The notes beneath the pieces are model-generated. The model ran no database searches and had not been told where the DNA came from. It worked only from the letters and a program-made list of their open reading frames with translations. Position numbers and translations under genes: made by a program. This document shows, one piece after another, positions 28,025 through 36,019 of a stretch of DNA of 64,000 nucleotides; within the stretch, counting starts at the first letter, position 1; every line of letters begins with the position of its first letter. This DNA is from Burkholderia sp. FERM BP-3421 (GTDB taxonomy: Bacteria > Pseudomonadota > Gammaproteobacteria > Burkholderiales > Burkholderiaceae), in contig NZ_CP117782.1 of the NCBI RefSeq assembly GCF_028657905.1, positions 124,001-188,000 on the forward strand. Reading direction: 5' to 3'.

Positions 28025-29335
28025 ATGTCCGACCTGTTTCAAGTCGAACCGCGCCGGCCGCTCGCCGAGGCGCTGCGCCCCAAGACGCTCGCCGAGGTGA
28101 TCGGCCAGACGCATTTGCTGGGCGAGGGCAAGCCGCTGCGGCTGGCGTTCGAATCGGGCAAGCCGCACTCGATGATCCTGTGGGGGCCGCCCGGCGTCGG
28201 CAAGACCACGCTCGCGCGCCTGACCGCGCAGGCGTTCGAGTGCGAATTCATCGCCCTGTCGGCGGTGCTGGGCGGCGTCAAGGACATCCGCGAGGCGATG
28301 GAGCGCGCGCAGGACACGCTGAACCGCACGGGCCGGCACACGATCCTGTTCGTCGACGAAATCCACCGCTTCAACAAGGGGCAGCAGGATGCGCTGCTGC
28401 CGTTCGTCGAGTCGGGGCTCGTGACCTTCATCGGCGCGACGACCGAGAACCCGAGCTTCGAGGTCAATTCGGCGCTGCTGTCGCGCGCGCAGGTTTACGT
28501 GCTGAAGTCGCTGAGCGACGACGAGCTGCGCCAGCTGCTCCAGCGCGCGCAGGCGACCGCGCTCGACGGCCTCGCGTTCGAGGCGCTGGCCGTCGATACG
28601 CTGATCGGCTACGCGGACGGCGACGCGCGCCGTTTCCTGAACCTGCTCGAACAGGCGCAGACGGCGGCGACCTCGGCGGGCCTGACGACGATCGACGCCG
28701 AGTTCGTCGGCAGCGCGATGACGCTGAACGCGCGGCGCTTCGACAAGGGCGGCGACAACTTCTACGACCAGATCTCGGCGCTGCACAAGTCGGTGCGCGG
28801 CTCGAGCCCGGACGGCGCGCTGTACTGGTTCTGCCGGATGCTCGACGGCGGCGCGGATCCGAAGTATCTCGCGCGGCGGATCGTGCGGATGGCGTGGGAG
28901 GACATCGGTCTCGCCGATCCGCGCGCGATGCAGGTCGCCAACGACGCGGCCGCGACCTTCGAGCGGCTCGGCTCGCCCGAGGGCGAGCTGGCGCTGGGGC
29001 AGGCGGTGATCTACCTGGCCTGCGCGGCGAAGAGCAATGCGGGCTACAACGCGTTCAACCAGGCGATGGCGTTCGTCAAGCAGGACAAGTCGCGCGAGGT
29101 GCCCGTGCACCTGCGCAACGCGCCGACCCGGCTCATGAAGGAACTGGGCTACGGGCATGCGTATCGGTATGCGCACGACGAGCCGCACGCGTATGCGGCG
29201 GGCGAGACCTACCTGCCCGACGGCATGCGCGAGCCGCGCTGGTACCAGCCGGTGCCGCGCGGGCTCGAAACCAAGATCGCCGAGAAGCTGACGTGGCTGC
29301 GCGAACTGGACAAGGCGGCGGGCAAGGACGACTGA
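28025..29335 (+). CDS. rarA: Replication-associated recombination protein A (MgsA/WRNIP1 family)
   Basis: 436 residues. AAA+ ATPase acting at stalled replication forks. Walker A GPPGVGKTT, Walker B ILFVDEIHRFNKGQQDALLP, sensor FIGATTENPSFEVNSALLSRA, then the tetramerisation domain with YDQISALHKSVRGSSPDGALYW and RRIVRMAWEDIGLADP. ATG at 28025. Its stop is 3 bases from the convergent small gene at 29339. Confidence 0.95.
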   Translation: MSDLFQVEPRRPLAEALRPKTLAEVIGQTHLLGEGKPLRLAFESGKPHSMILWGPPGVGKTTLARLTAQAFECEFIALSAVLGGVKDIREAMERAQDTLNRTGRHTILFVDEIHRFNKGQQDALLPFVESGLVTFIGATTENPSFEVNSALLSRAQVYVLKSLSDDELRQLLQRAQATALDGLAFEALAVDTLIGYADGDARRFLNLLEQAQTAATSAGLTTIDAEFVGSAMTLNARRFDKGGDNFYDQISALHKSVRGSSPDGALYWFCRMLDGGADPKYLARRIVRMAWEDIGLADPRAMQVANDAAATFERLGSPEGELALGQAVIYLACAAKSNAGYNAFNQAMAFVKQDKSREVPVHLRNAPTRLMKELGYGHAYRYAHDEPHAYAAGETYLPDGMREPRWYQPVPRGLETKIAEKLTWLRELDKAAGKDD

Positions 29336-29338
29336 GCC

Positions 29339-29605
29339 TCAGCGCTTGCGCCGCTCGAACTTTTTCCAGTAGCCGAACGGCTCCTCGTGGCACTCGATGT
29401 CGAGTTCGGCGATGCGGCCGTGCAGTTGCTGCTGCGCGTGGCCGACCGCGGCGTTGTAGACGAGCGGCGCGATTTCCTCGAGGAAGAAGCCGAGCAGCGC
29501 GCCGGCCTGCAGGTTGCCGATCGGTTCTTCCATGTTTTCGGTGAAGTAGCGTTGCAGCGAGACGATCGCGCGGTCGCGGACGTCCTTGTCGAGTTCGATG
29601 GCCAT
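29339..29605 (-). CDS. DUF2164 family small protein
   Basis: 88 residues, acidic in the first half, basic at the end (KKFERRKR). Typical DUF2164 pattern: RDRAIVSLQRYFTENMEEPIGNLQAGALLGFFLEEI and YNAAVGHAQQQLHGRIAELDIECHEEPFGYW. Function unknown; cytoplasmic. Convergent with rarA and divergent from serS. Start ATG 29603-29605. Confidence 0.8.
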   Translation of the reverse strand: MAIELDKDVRDRAIVSLQRYFTENMEEPIGNLQAGALLGFFLEEIAPLVYNAAVGHAQQQLHGRIAELDIECHEEPFGYWKKFERRKR

Positions 29606-29780
29606 GCGGTCTCCAGCGGCGGCGGGGTGAACGGAAACGGGCGCGGCGCGCGGCCGCGCGCCGTCATCTTGACATGCGCCGGCGCGTACGGGCCGAGCGG
29701 CCCCGCAACGGGCGACCGCCGTGACGGGGCCGCGGTGCGTTAGAATCCTCGTTTCATACAACGATTTTTCCTGTCCTCCC

Positions 29781-31082
29781 ATGCTCGACATCCAGTTGCT
29801 GCGCAAAGACCTCGACGGCGTAGCGAAACGCCTCGCCGATCGCGGCTACACCCTCGACGTCGCTGCGTTTTCCGCACTTGAAGCGGAACGCCGCGCGATC
29901 CAGACCCGTACCGAAGAGCTGCAGGCCCGCCGCAACAGCCTGTCTAAGCAGATCGGCGCGCTGAAGGGGCGAGGCGAGGATACGTCGGCGGTGATGGCGG
30001 AAGTGGGCGGCATCGGCGACGAGATGAAGGCCTCGGCGGTGCAGCTCGAGGACATCCAGGCGCGCCTGTCCGAGCTGATGCTCGGCATGCCGAACCTGCC
30101 GCACGACAGCGTGCCGGTGGGCAAGGACGAGGCGGGGAACGTCGAGGCCCGTCGCTGGGGCACGCCGCGGCAGTTCGATTTCGAGGTGAAGGATCACGTC
30201 GACGTCGGCACGCCGCTCGGCCTCGATTTCGAGACGGGCGCGAAGCTGTCGGGGGCGCGCTTCACGATGCTGCGCGGCCCGATCGCGCGCCTGCATCGCG
30301 CGCTCGCGCAGTTCATGATCGACACCCACACGCAGCAGCACGGCTACAGCGAAACCTACACGCCGTACATCGTGAATCCGGAAGTGCTGTACGGCACCGG
30401 CCAGCTGCCGAAGTTCGCGGACGACATGTTCCGCGTCGAGAAGGGCGGCGGCGAGAACACGGTCACGCAATACCTGATCTCGACCTCCGAGATCTCGCTG
30501 ACGAACACGGTGCGCGACTCGATCGTCGACGCGCAGGCGCTGCCGATCAAGCTCACCGCGCATTCGCCGTGCTTCCGCTCGGAGGCGGGCTCGTATGGCC
30601 GCGACACGCGCGGCATGATCCGGCAGCACCAGTTCGACAAGGTCGAGATGGTGCAGGTCGTCACGCCGGAGACGTCGTACGCGGCGCTCGACGAGATGGT
30701 CGGCCACGCGGAGGCGATCCTGCAGAAGCTCGAGCTGCCGTACCGCGTGATGGCGCTGTGCACGGGCGACATGGGTTTCGCGGCGTCGAAAACCTTCGAT
30801 CTCGAAGTCTGGCTGCCGGCGCAGAACACCTATCGCGAGATTTCGAGCTGCTCGAACACCGAGGCGTTCCAGGCGCGCCGGATGCAGGCGCGCTATCGCA
30901 ACGCGCAGGGCAAGCCGGAGCTCGTCCATACGCTGAACGGCTCGGGGCTGGCGGTCGGCCGGACGCTCGTCGCGGTGCTGGAGAACTGCCAGAACGCCGA
31001 CGGTTCGGTGACGGTGCCGGTCGCGCTGCGTCCGTACATGGGCGGCCTGGAGCGCATCGACGCGCCCCGCCAGGCGTCGTGA
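29781..31082 (+). CDS. serS: Seryl-tRNA synthetase
   Basis: 433 residues. Charges tRNA-Ser. N-terminal coiled-coil arm (MLDIQLLRKDLDGVAKRLADRG to about residue 110), then the class II core: motif 1 around GYSETYTPYIVN, motif 2 PCFRSEAGSYGRDTRGMIRQHQFDKVE, motif 3 LNGSGLAVGRTLVAVLEN. ATG at 29781. A tRNA-Ser gene, its substrate, follows 125 bases later but has its own promoter. Confidence 0.97.
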   Translation: MLDIQLLRKDLDGVAKRLADRGYTLDVAAFSALEAERRAIQTRTEELQARRNSLSKQIGALKGRGEDTSAVMAEVGGIGDEMKASAVQLEDIQARLSELMLGMPNLPHDSVPVGKDEAGNVEARRWGTPRQFDFEVKDHVDVGTPLGLDFETGAKLSGARFTMLRGPIARLHRALAQFMIDTHTQQHGYSETYTPYIVNPEVLYGTGQLPKFADDMFRVEKGGGENTVTQYLISTSEISLTNTVRDSIVDAQALPIKLTAHSPCFRSEAGSYGRDTRGMIRQHQFDKVEMVQVVTPETSYAALDEMVGHAEAILQKLELPYRVMALCTGDMGFAASKTFDLEVWLPAQNTYREISSCSNTEAFQARRMQARYRNAQGKPELVHTLNGSGLAVGRTLVAVLENCQNADGSVTVPVALRPYMGGLERIDAPRQAS

Positions 31083-31135
31083 GTTTGCGCGCCGGCATGT
31101 TCCGGAAGCCCTTGTGAGAATTTTGCAAAAAGGGC

Positions 31136-31165
31136 TTGGAAGTTGAGCCGAGATCGTTCTATAAT
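31136..31165 (+). promoter_or_regulatory. Promoter of tRNA-Ser(CGA)
   Basis: -35 TTGGAA (31136-31141), 18-bp spacer, perfect -10 TATAAT (31160-31165). Transcription would begin about 35 bases before the tRNA. Confidence 0.7.
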
Positions 31166-31207
31166 CTTTGCTTGCCCGGAAATGACCAGCCGGGAATGCA
31201 GTAAAAA

Positions 31208-31298
<91 letters not shown>

Positions 31299-31350
31299 AG
31301 AAAACGAACTTTTTCGATGTGGCAGGCTTGTTCGAAATTGTTCACAAAGA

Positions 31351-31386
31351 AACGTCAGATTCTGTGGAAGAATCTGACGTTTTTTT
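31351..31386 (+). terminator. Intrinsic terminator after tRNA-Ser(CGA)
   Basis: Perfect 13-bp stem AACGTCAGATTCT / AGAATCTGACGTT (31351-31363 with 31369-31381), 5-base loop, then a T-run. The start codon of the recombinase gene lies only 8 bases beyond. Confidence 0.92.
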
Positions 31387-31393
31387 ACATCCA

Positions 31394-31975
31394 ATGAGAA
31401 TCGGTTACGCAAGAGTCTCCACGCAGGAACAGGAGACACGCGCACAGATCGACGCATTGACGAAGGCCGGCGTCGATGCAGTTCACGAAGAAAAGCGATC
31501 AGGTGCAAGCACCCGTCGCCCCGTCCTAGACAAACTCCTCCGAAATCTCAAGCGCGGCGACGTCCTGGTCGTCTACAAGCTCGATCGCGTTGCGCGATCG
31601 CTCAAGCATCTCCTCACCATCATCGATCGCCTAGCAGACCGAGGGGCGAGCTTTGAGAGCCTTACCGAACACATCGACACCAACACCGCATCCGGGCGGC
31701 TGATGCTCCAGATGCTAGGCGCGTTCGCCGAATTCGAACGGGAAATGATCCGCGAGAGGACGATAAGCGGCATGGAAGCCGCCAAGGTGCGCGGGGTCCG
31801 CCTGGGCCGCCCACGAAGCCTCAAAGCCGAGGACGAGCGCCGTGTCGTGTACCAATGGCGCACTGGGCAATACACGCTCACTGCGCTAGCGCATGAGCAC
31901 AGTGTTCACATATCCAGCATCAAGCGCGCGATCCTTCGCGCTAATCCATATCGGCAGCCTGCATACCGCCAGTAA
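31394..31975 (+). CDS. Serine recombinase (resolvase/invertase family)
   Basis: 193 residues. Small serine recombinase of the Hin/Gin/Tn3-resolvase type. Catalytic start MRIGYARVST with Ser9, YKLDRVARSLKHL with the arginines Arg65 and Arg68, and GRLMLQMLGAFAEFEREMIRERT leading into the long dimer helix. The C-terminal helix-turn-helix is YTLTALAHEHSVHISSIKRAI. Placed right after a tRNA-Ser and at the edge of a set of unknown and toxin-like genes, it probably reflects mobile DNA. No recognisable crossover (res/gix-like) sites were found by eye. The ATG comes 8 bases after the tRNA terminator. Confidence 0.92.
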   Translation: MRIGYARVSTQEQETRAQIDALTKAGVDAVHEEKRSGASTRRPVLDKLLRNLKRGDVLVVYKLDRVARSLKHLLTIIDRLADRGASFESLTEHIDTNTASGRLMLQMLGAFAEFEREMIRERTISGMEAAKVRGVRLGRPRSLKAEDERRVVYQWRTGQYTLTALAHEHSVHISSIKRAILRANPYRQPAYRQ

Positions 31976-32329
31976 AGGCGGCTTTGCAGAGAGGGGAAGG
32001 GAGGCAAGCGACACTGCCTCCGACCTGGCGCATCGGTGCGACTCGCTACTCGGTCCGACGGGCCGCGCTGAGCCGCGCGACAAGCGCCACGACTCCGCTA
32101 TGCGGCCGTCGCCCTAAGCCTCTCCGCTCTCGGTCGGACACTCCTAACGCTAGACGCAGAATGCCTTTGAATGTAAAAGGCTGGACTAGATCAAATGGGT
32201 AGCGCCAGATCGGGTGGCCCAGTATGGACAAGATTTGCCGCTCGACAAGATTCTTCGGGTCGCCAGCCAAATAGGCTGGCCAGCTGATGGCGAGGATTTC
32301 AGAACTCAGAAGACAACGACAGTCCGACT
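31976..32329. other. Intergenic region inside the island
   Basis: 354 bases with no convincing gene. A perfect 7-bp hairpin GCCAGCC-aaata-GGCTGGC lies at 32262-32280. A 74-codon open frame on the minus strand (32046-32270, TTG start) looks weakly protein-like at its N-terminus (ERQILSILGHPIWRYPFDLV) but cannot be supported. Confidence 0.4.
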
Positions 32330-32899
32330 ATGGCCAAACAACTGACAAAAAAAGACCTATTACTGCACATGCAGCACACGATTATTCCTTTTCACGTTCA
32401 AGGAGTGAAGGCCAGGTTATCCGCGTTGGACTTAGCGGCGAAGCGCGACTTGTTTACTCCGGTGGAAATCCATATCGCAGGCGCCGAGCCTGAGGTGCGG
32501 CACGAGCTACTTTTGGGCTACGCACAGCCGATTTGGTGCATGGGCGCTATACATTCGCGGTTCCTATTGGAATTCATGGGGCTGAAAAGTAAAGGCTCGC
32601 CGTCGCGCCTGGAAACCATCACCGAAAAAGAGCGTAGGTCGAGCGATATCGGAATCGAATGCTTTCAACGTGCAGACGACACATTCCTGCGAAAACTTGA
32701 TCCGTCAATCGTTGAGCTCGTTCCGGATCCCGAGACCGTGAGACGTGCATGGATTGGCACCTGTGATTTCGCTGGGCAGCGGCTCGCCCACGCTACCGAC
32801 GATTACAAACTGCAGAACGGCGACGTAACGGAGATGCTACGGCGCACGTTCGAAACCATCCCGGACCTCGTTAGCTATTGCTTTCACAGCAAACTATGA
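32330..32899 (+). CDS. Island protein of unknown function
   Basis: 189 residues, MAKQLTKKDLLLHMQHTIIPFHVQGVKARL at the start. No signal peptide or membrane segment; mixed charged and hydrophobic, likely a soluble cytoplasmic protein. No motif or family recognised. Codon use and composition are less GC-rich than in the flanking housekeeping genes, as expected for an acquired gene. Lies 84 bases before the toxin-like gene, same strand, so it may be part of the same transcript. Confidence 0.55.
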   Translation: MAKQLTKKDLLLHMQHTIIPFHVQGVKARLSALDLAAKRDLFTPVEIHIAGAEPEVRHELLLGYAQPIWCMGAIHSRFLLEFMGLKSKGSPSRLETITEKERRSSDIGIECFQRADDTFLRKLDPSIVELVPDPETVRRAWIGTCDFAGQRLAHATDDYKLQNGDVTEMLRRTFETIPDLVSYCFHSKL

Positions 32900-32983
32900 G
32901 TTACCGCTACCTGTAAAGAATACGGGTATGGCGTACAAGAAGGCTTTGGTACGGTGCGGCTACAACATCCGAGAGAGCCGGCC

Positions 32984-33469
32984 ATGCCAACCATCTGCAC
33001 GTTCGCCCTAAATGGTGCGTCACTATCCACCCTACAATGCCCTGGCATAGGAGCCTTCGCGGCGTTCTCCGGGATGCCGCAAGACAGGAACAAGCCTGAG
33101 GCCGTTTCACACCTCGACAATGGGCCGCTGCCGCCCGGTCGATACTACGTGGTCGATCGGCAATCGGGCGGGCGCATGGGCTGGCTTTATGACTTCGCTC
33201 GCGAATATGGCTATGGGACGAACCGCAGCCAATGGTTCGCGCTCTACCGTGACGACGGGAAAATCGATGACGAGACGATTATTCAGGGCGTTCATCGCGG
33301 GGCCTTTCGCCTACACCCTATCGGACCACAAGGCCGTAGCGAAGGGTGCATTACACTGACGAGCATCCCGGGTTTCAATAAGCTCGCAGCCACCTTGCGC
33401 GCGCAAGGCGCAACGATTCCAATTCCCGGCTCCGGGATGAAGGCATACGCAATCATCGAGGTACGGTAA
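32984..33469 (+). CDS. DUF2778/Tlde1-type L,D-transpeptidase toxin domain protein
   Basis: 161 residues, made up almost wholly of the DUF2778 domain, the family of the type VI secretion effector Tlde1, which cuts or exchanges peptidoglycan tetrapeptides in the periplasm of target cells. Seen: TFALNGASL at the start, NGPLPPGRYYVVDRQSGGR, WFALYRDDGKIDDETI, and the catalytic segment FRLHPIGPQGRSEGCITL with His111, Ser119 and Cys122 (the H...SxGC pattern of L,D-transpeptidases). No signal peptide, which fits delivery by a secretion system rather than Sec export. ATG 32984 has a GAGAGAG ribosome site; its TAA overlaps the ATG of the next gene. Toxin role is inferred from the family and the overlap. 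Confidence 0.85.
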   Translation: MPTICTFALNGASLSTLQCPGIGAFAAFSGMPQDRNKPEAVSHLDNGPLPPGRYYVVDRQSGGRMGWLYDFAREYGYGTNRSQWFALYRDDGKIDDETIIQGVHRGAFRLHPIGPQGRSEGCITLTSIPGFNKLAATLRAQGATIPIPGSGMKAYAIIEVR

Positions 33470-33738
33470 TGAAAGTCACGCGGTACGCCCTTAACGCGCT
33501 CGCAACACTCGCGATCGGATACGCGCTGTCCCGCTGGATAGACCAGCTTCCATACGAATTTTCGCCACTCCCTGCGACGATTACGGCCGTCATGCGAGCC
33601 ATCGGTATCGACACGATCGCCCATGCCGATGACATCGAAGCAATAGGCTTGCTCGTCATCATCGCGGGATCATTCGTGGTCGCAGCGCTACTGGTTTGGA
33701 TCGCGAATCGAGTCATCGAGCGCCGACGGCGCGCATAG
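33469..33738 (+). CDS. Small two-helix membrane protein, probable immunity partner of the Tlde1-like toxin
   Basis: 89 residues: helix 1 at about 5-25 (ALNALATLAIGYALSRW), a roughly 35-residue loop (DQLPYEFSPLPATITAVMRAIGIDTIAHADDIEA) and helix 2 at about 60-82 (GLLVIIAGSFVVAALLVWI), ending in RVIERRRRA, which by the positive-inside rule puts the loop on the periplasmic side. Start codon overlaps the toxin stop (TAATG). A membrane protein with a periplasmic loop is what would be needed to guard against a periplasmic L,D-transpeptidase. No family recognised; immunity role is inferred from position. Confidence 0.7.
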   Translation: MKVTRYALNALATLAIGYALSRWIDQLPYEFSPLPATITAVMRAIGIDTIAHADDIEAIGLLVIIAGSFVVAALLVWIANRVIERRRRA

Positions 33739-33750
33739 GAACGCCCTACA

Positions 33751-33776
33751 GCTGTTGCACCTGAAGGGGCAACAGC
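33751..33776 (+). other. Hairpin between the two toxin-like modules
   Basis: Perfect 8-bp inverted repeat GCTGTTGC / GCAACAGC (33751-33758 with 33769-33776), 10-base loop, without a T-run. May be a weak terminator or an RNA-processing site at the end of the first module. Confidence 0.4.
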
Positions 33777-33795
33777 ACCTCAGTACGCCCCTTCG

Positions 33796-34187
33796 ATGCT
33801 GTCCGACCGCTCATCCAATCAGGAAGAAACGCCAAACCTGATCGAGTTTGTCGGGCGTGTGTCGCCGCTTTGCTACTATGCCGCGTTCAAGGCGGCCGTC
33901 GATGCGCGGATTGATGAAATCCATCTGAGTAGCGGTTGGCGGCTGATGATCGGCAGCGTATTGCACCGGGTCGGTGTCGGTCTCGATGTGAACTACCTAC
34001 TGGACGACGGCATGAGGATGGATCGCATCCGCAGCGTCCAGCCCGAGTGCGCAAGCCACGTCGGCCGCTCTGGAAGCACCCGTTGTATCTCGCGATCTGG
34101 GAGCGCCTGCCGAATGGCTTGCAGATTTGTCTTCTCGAATACGAGGCGCGGCTTGAAATGCGACAGGAACGACGCGCGAAACGATGA
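33796..34187 (+). pseudogene. Frameshifted peptidase-like gene (M15-like H..G.G.D motif)
   Basis: Two overlapping frames read as one protein. The first (from ATG 33796) has NLIEFVGRVSPLCYYAAF, AAVDARIDEIHLSSGWR and IGSVLHRVGVGLDVNYLL; the SGWR...H..G.GLD pattern resembles the zinc site of M15-type D-Ala-D-Ala peptidases. The second frame carries LWKHPLYLAIWERLPNGLQI and CLLEYEARLEMRQERRAKR, ending with TGA at 34185-34187. The switch falls at about 34020-34065 and fits loss of one base. Without it, the first frame continues into low-quality sequence. The stop overlaps the next ATG (ATGA). Could be a sequence error or a decayed second cell-wall toxin. Confidence 0.55.
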
Positions 34188-34762
34188 TGTTGCCGTTCGA
34201 AAGAAGGAAGATGCCGATCGTCGAGGCGTGGCGGTTTTTTGCCGTGTCGTTGATGGTTTGGGCGGCCAGCGCGCCCGCCTGCGCGGGATCGTTGTCTTCT
34301 TCGTGTCTTACGTCCGCGGAAGTCAAACAACTGGATGCGGCATTCTGGGGCCCGTTTCCGTCTCCCGACGGATTCGCAACCTATGCCGCAGCGGATTTTT
34401 CGCTCAGTACGAACATCGTGACGTTGTCGGAGTTGCTCGTGGGTGCATCCGGAGGGCCGGCGCGTGCGCGGGCCGTCGCAACATTCCTGAGCCAGCACCC
34501 GGATATATTCGGCGCATTCAAGACCGCGCATGATTCGACCTATCTTTACCATCCAGGCCGCGATCACAGCCTGGATGCGTTGCGTGCGTCTTCGACGTTT
34601 CCTGTAGCGCGGTGCGTGTCGGAATTCAATTTCGTGGCGAAGCGGATGCGCGACCGATGCGTATACGGTCAACGTATCCGCGCCTTCAGCCTATCGTTCA
34701 TCAAGGACCGTGGACGCGTCACGCTTCAGACCGGCGTGTTGGGAATGGAAGCTTGCAGTTGA
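34184..34762 (+). CDS. Exported protein, possible immunity partner
   Basis: 192 residues. N-terminus MMLPFERRKMPIVEAWRFFAVSLMVWAASAPACA is a signal peptide cut near residue 34, so periplasmic. Mature part has four cysteines (SSSCLTS, VARCVSEF, DRCVYGQ, MEACS), perhaps two disulfides, and no family I recognise. ATG overlaps the preceding gene's TGA by the ATGA pattern, so translation is coupled. By analogy with the module before it, it may neutralise the peptidase-like protein; this is inference. ATG 34211 is an alternative start. Confidence 0.65.
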   Translation: MMLPFERRKMPIVEAWRFFAVSLMVWAASAPACAGSLSSSCLTSAEVKQLDAAFWGPFPSPDGFATYAAADFSLSTNIVTLSELLVGASGGPARARAVATFLSQHPDIFGAFKTAHDSTYLYHPGRDHSLDALRASSTFPVARCVSEFNFVAKRMRDRCVYGQRIRAFSLSFIKDRGRVTLQTGVLGMEACS

Positions 34763-34913
34763 ACAATGGTGTCGATGGTCTGGGGACGGGCGATCGATGG
34801 CAGATTCAGTCCGTCGTGCCGGCGGGCCGCCGGGAATTGGGATCCCTTCTGATCCGCGGCCTTCGACGCCCGCGCCGGACGGCAGGCGGCGCGGGACGTT
34901 TGCACCCAGGCGT

Positions 34914-35183
34914 TTACGGCGCACTCACCGGGTGGATCGGCTCGCCGTTGTCCGTGACCTCCTGGAAGGAGAAGAACACGATTGCTGCGCCGGCCTGTAC
35001 GTAGTACGGCTGCGCCGTCGCCCCTTTCTGCAGGTACAGCACGAAGCCGCGCGGGTCCTTGCGGTCCCAGCTTTCCGTGACCCCGGTCTTGACCGGGTAC
35101 GGATTCGGGTCGCCGTGATTGCCCCAGGTGCTGATGGACACCTGGACATCTTCTGCCGATTTGTTCGTCACAGTAATTGCCAT
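34914..35183 (-). CDS. Small protein of unknown function, likely beta-rich
   Basis: 89 residues: MAITVTNKSAEDVQVSISTW, then SWDRKDPRGFVLYLQKG and YYVQAGAAIVFFSFQEV. The alternating pattern and the many Thr, Val and Gly suggest a small beta-sandwich; no signal peptide. The ribosome site AGAGG before ATG 35181-35183 decides the start over a longer upstream frame. Convergent with the exported protein gene. The composition is similar to small fungal- and bacterial-type lectin-like or hemolysin-like proteins, but no family can be named. Confidence 0.55.
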   Translation of the reverse strand: MAITVTNKSAEDVQVSISTWGNHGDPNPYPVKTGVTESWDRKDPRGFVLYLQKGATAQPYYVQAGAAIVFFSFQEVTDNGEPIHPVSAP

Positions 35184-36019
35184 GGCGTTGCCTCTATCTG
35201 GATGGAGGTAAGGGAAGGGTGGCCTTTCCGGAATTCGACGGCGGGATGAGATGCCGCTGTCGTTTCGACTTGCCGGGAAAGCGCCCGGAATCAATGGTAG
35301 AGATCGCCTGATAAATTTGGACTGCGATTTATGGTGGTTTTTGATTATTTATTGGAATTTGTTTTTCATGAAATAAGTGGTTTTTTTATCGCGATGGATT
35401 GTTTGATGTGAGTGTCGGGGGATTCTGGTGTTTGATTGTCGATGTGAAAAGCAAAGCATCGGAAGGGATGAGTATATTTGGGTTCCTGAATATATCGCCG
35501 GTGTCGCAGCGGATGAATCGACGCAAAACCATCCGATGCGACGATGCGGCCATGACGTGCTTCTTCGTTGCCTGCATTCCGTGCGTGGCTGTTCTTGCTC
35601 ATCGACCATGAGGTGCCTGCAATGACACGAGTTGGCTGTGCGACCACGTCGGCAGCAAGCCAATCATCCATGCGAGTGAAAGAGATCCAGGACGTATTCG
35701 GCGGTTTCGCGTTTCGCCATACCTACTCGGTGCGAACGGGGCGAATGCATCGTCGCATGGTTCTCGCGCGTGGTCGAAGATGGAGGCGCGGGAGACGCGA
35801 TCGAGGCGCCGCCGCATTCCGGCGCCATGATCGCTCGACCGATTCCGCGCCGGCAATCTTGATTCCATCAATCAACTTCGAAATAGCACACCGAAATCGC
35901 CTCGAATCATTCCATGCAGACATGCCGCTAATTAATCGGACTTGATTCCCTGAATCAAGATTGACGCTCGAAGTCGGCGGGGAATAACCTCGGATCGACT
36001 TGTCCGGAGGGAAATGAGC
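35184..36019. other. Gene-free, partly AT-rich end of the island
   Basis: 836 bases without a convincing gene. At 35320-35415 the sequence is strongly AT-rich and full of T-runs, unlike the chromosome around it. A perfect 8-bp inverted repeat CTTGATTC-cct-GAATCAAG at 35941-35959 lies about 60 bases before the CoA-transferase gene and could be a regulator site. Short open frames here on both strands lack ribosome sites. Confidence 0.45.

Noticed and set aside
32119..32127. Nine-base match (CCTCTCCGC) to the 3' end of tRNA-Ser(CGA), a possible att site
   Set aside because: Too short to tell from chance in GC-rich DNA, and the nearby recombinase is not of the type that uses tRNA att sites.
32046..32270. 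74-codon minus-strand open frame in the island
   Set aside because: TTG start without a ribosome site; only the first part looks protein-like.
35399..35611. Short open frames in the AT-rich island end
   Set aside because: No ribosome site and overlapping frames on both strands; AT-rich DNA next to GC-rich DNA gives such frames by chance.
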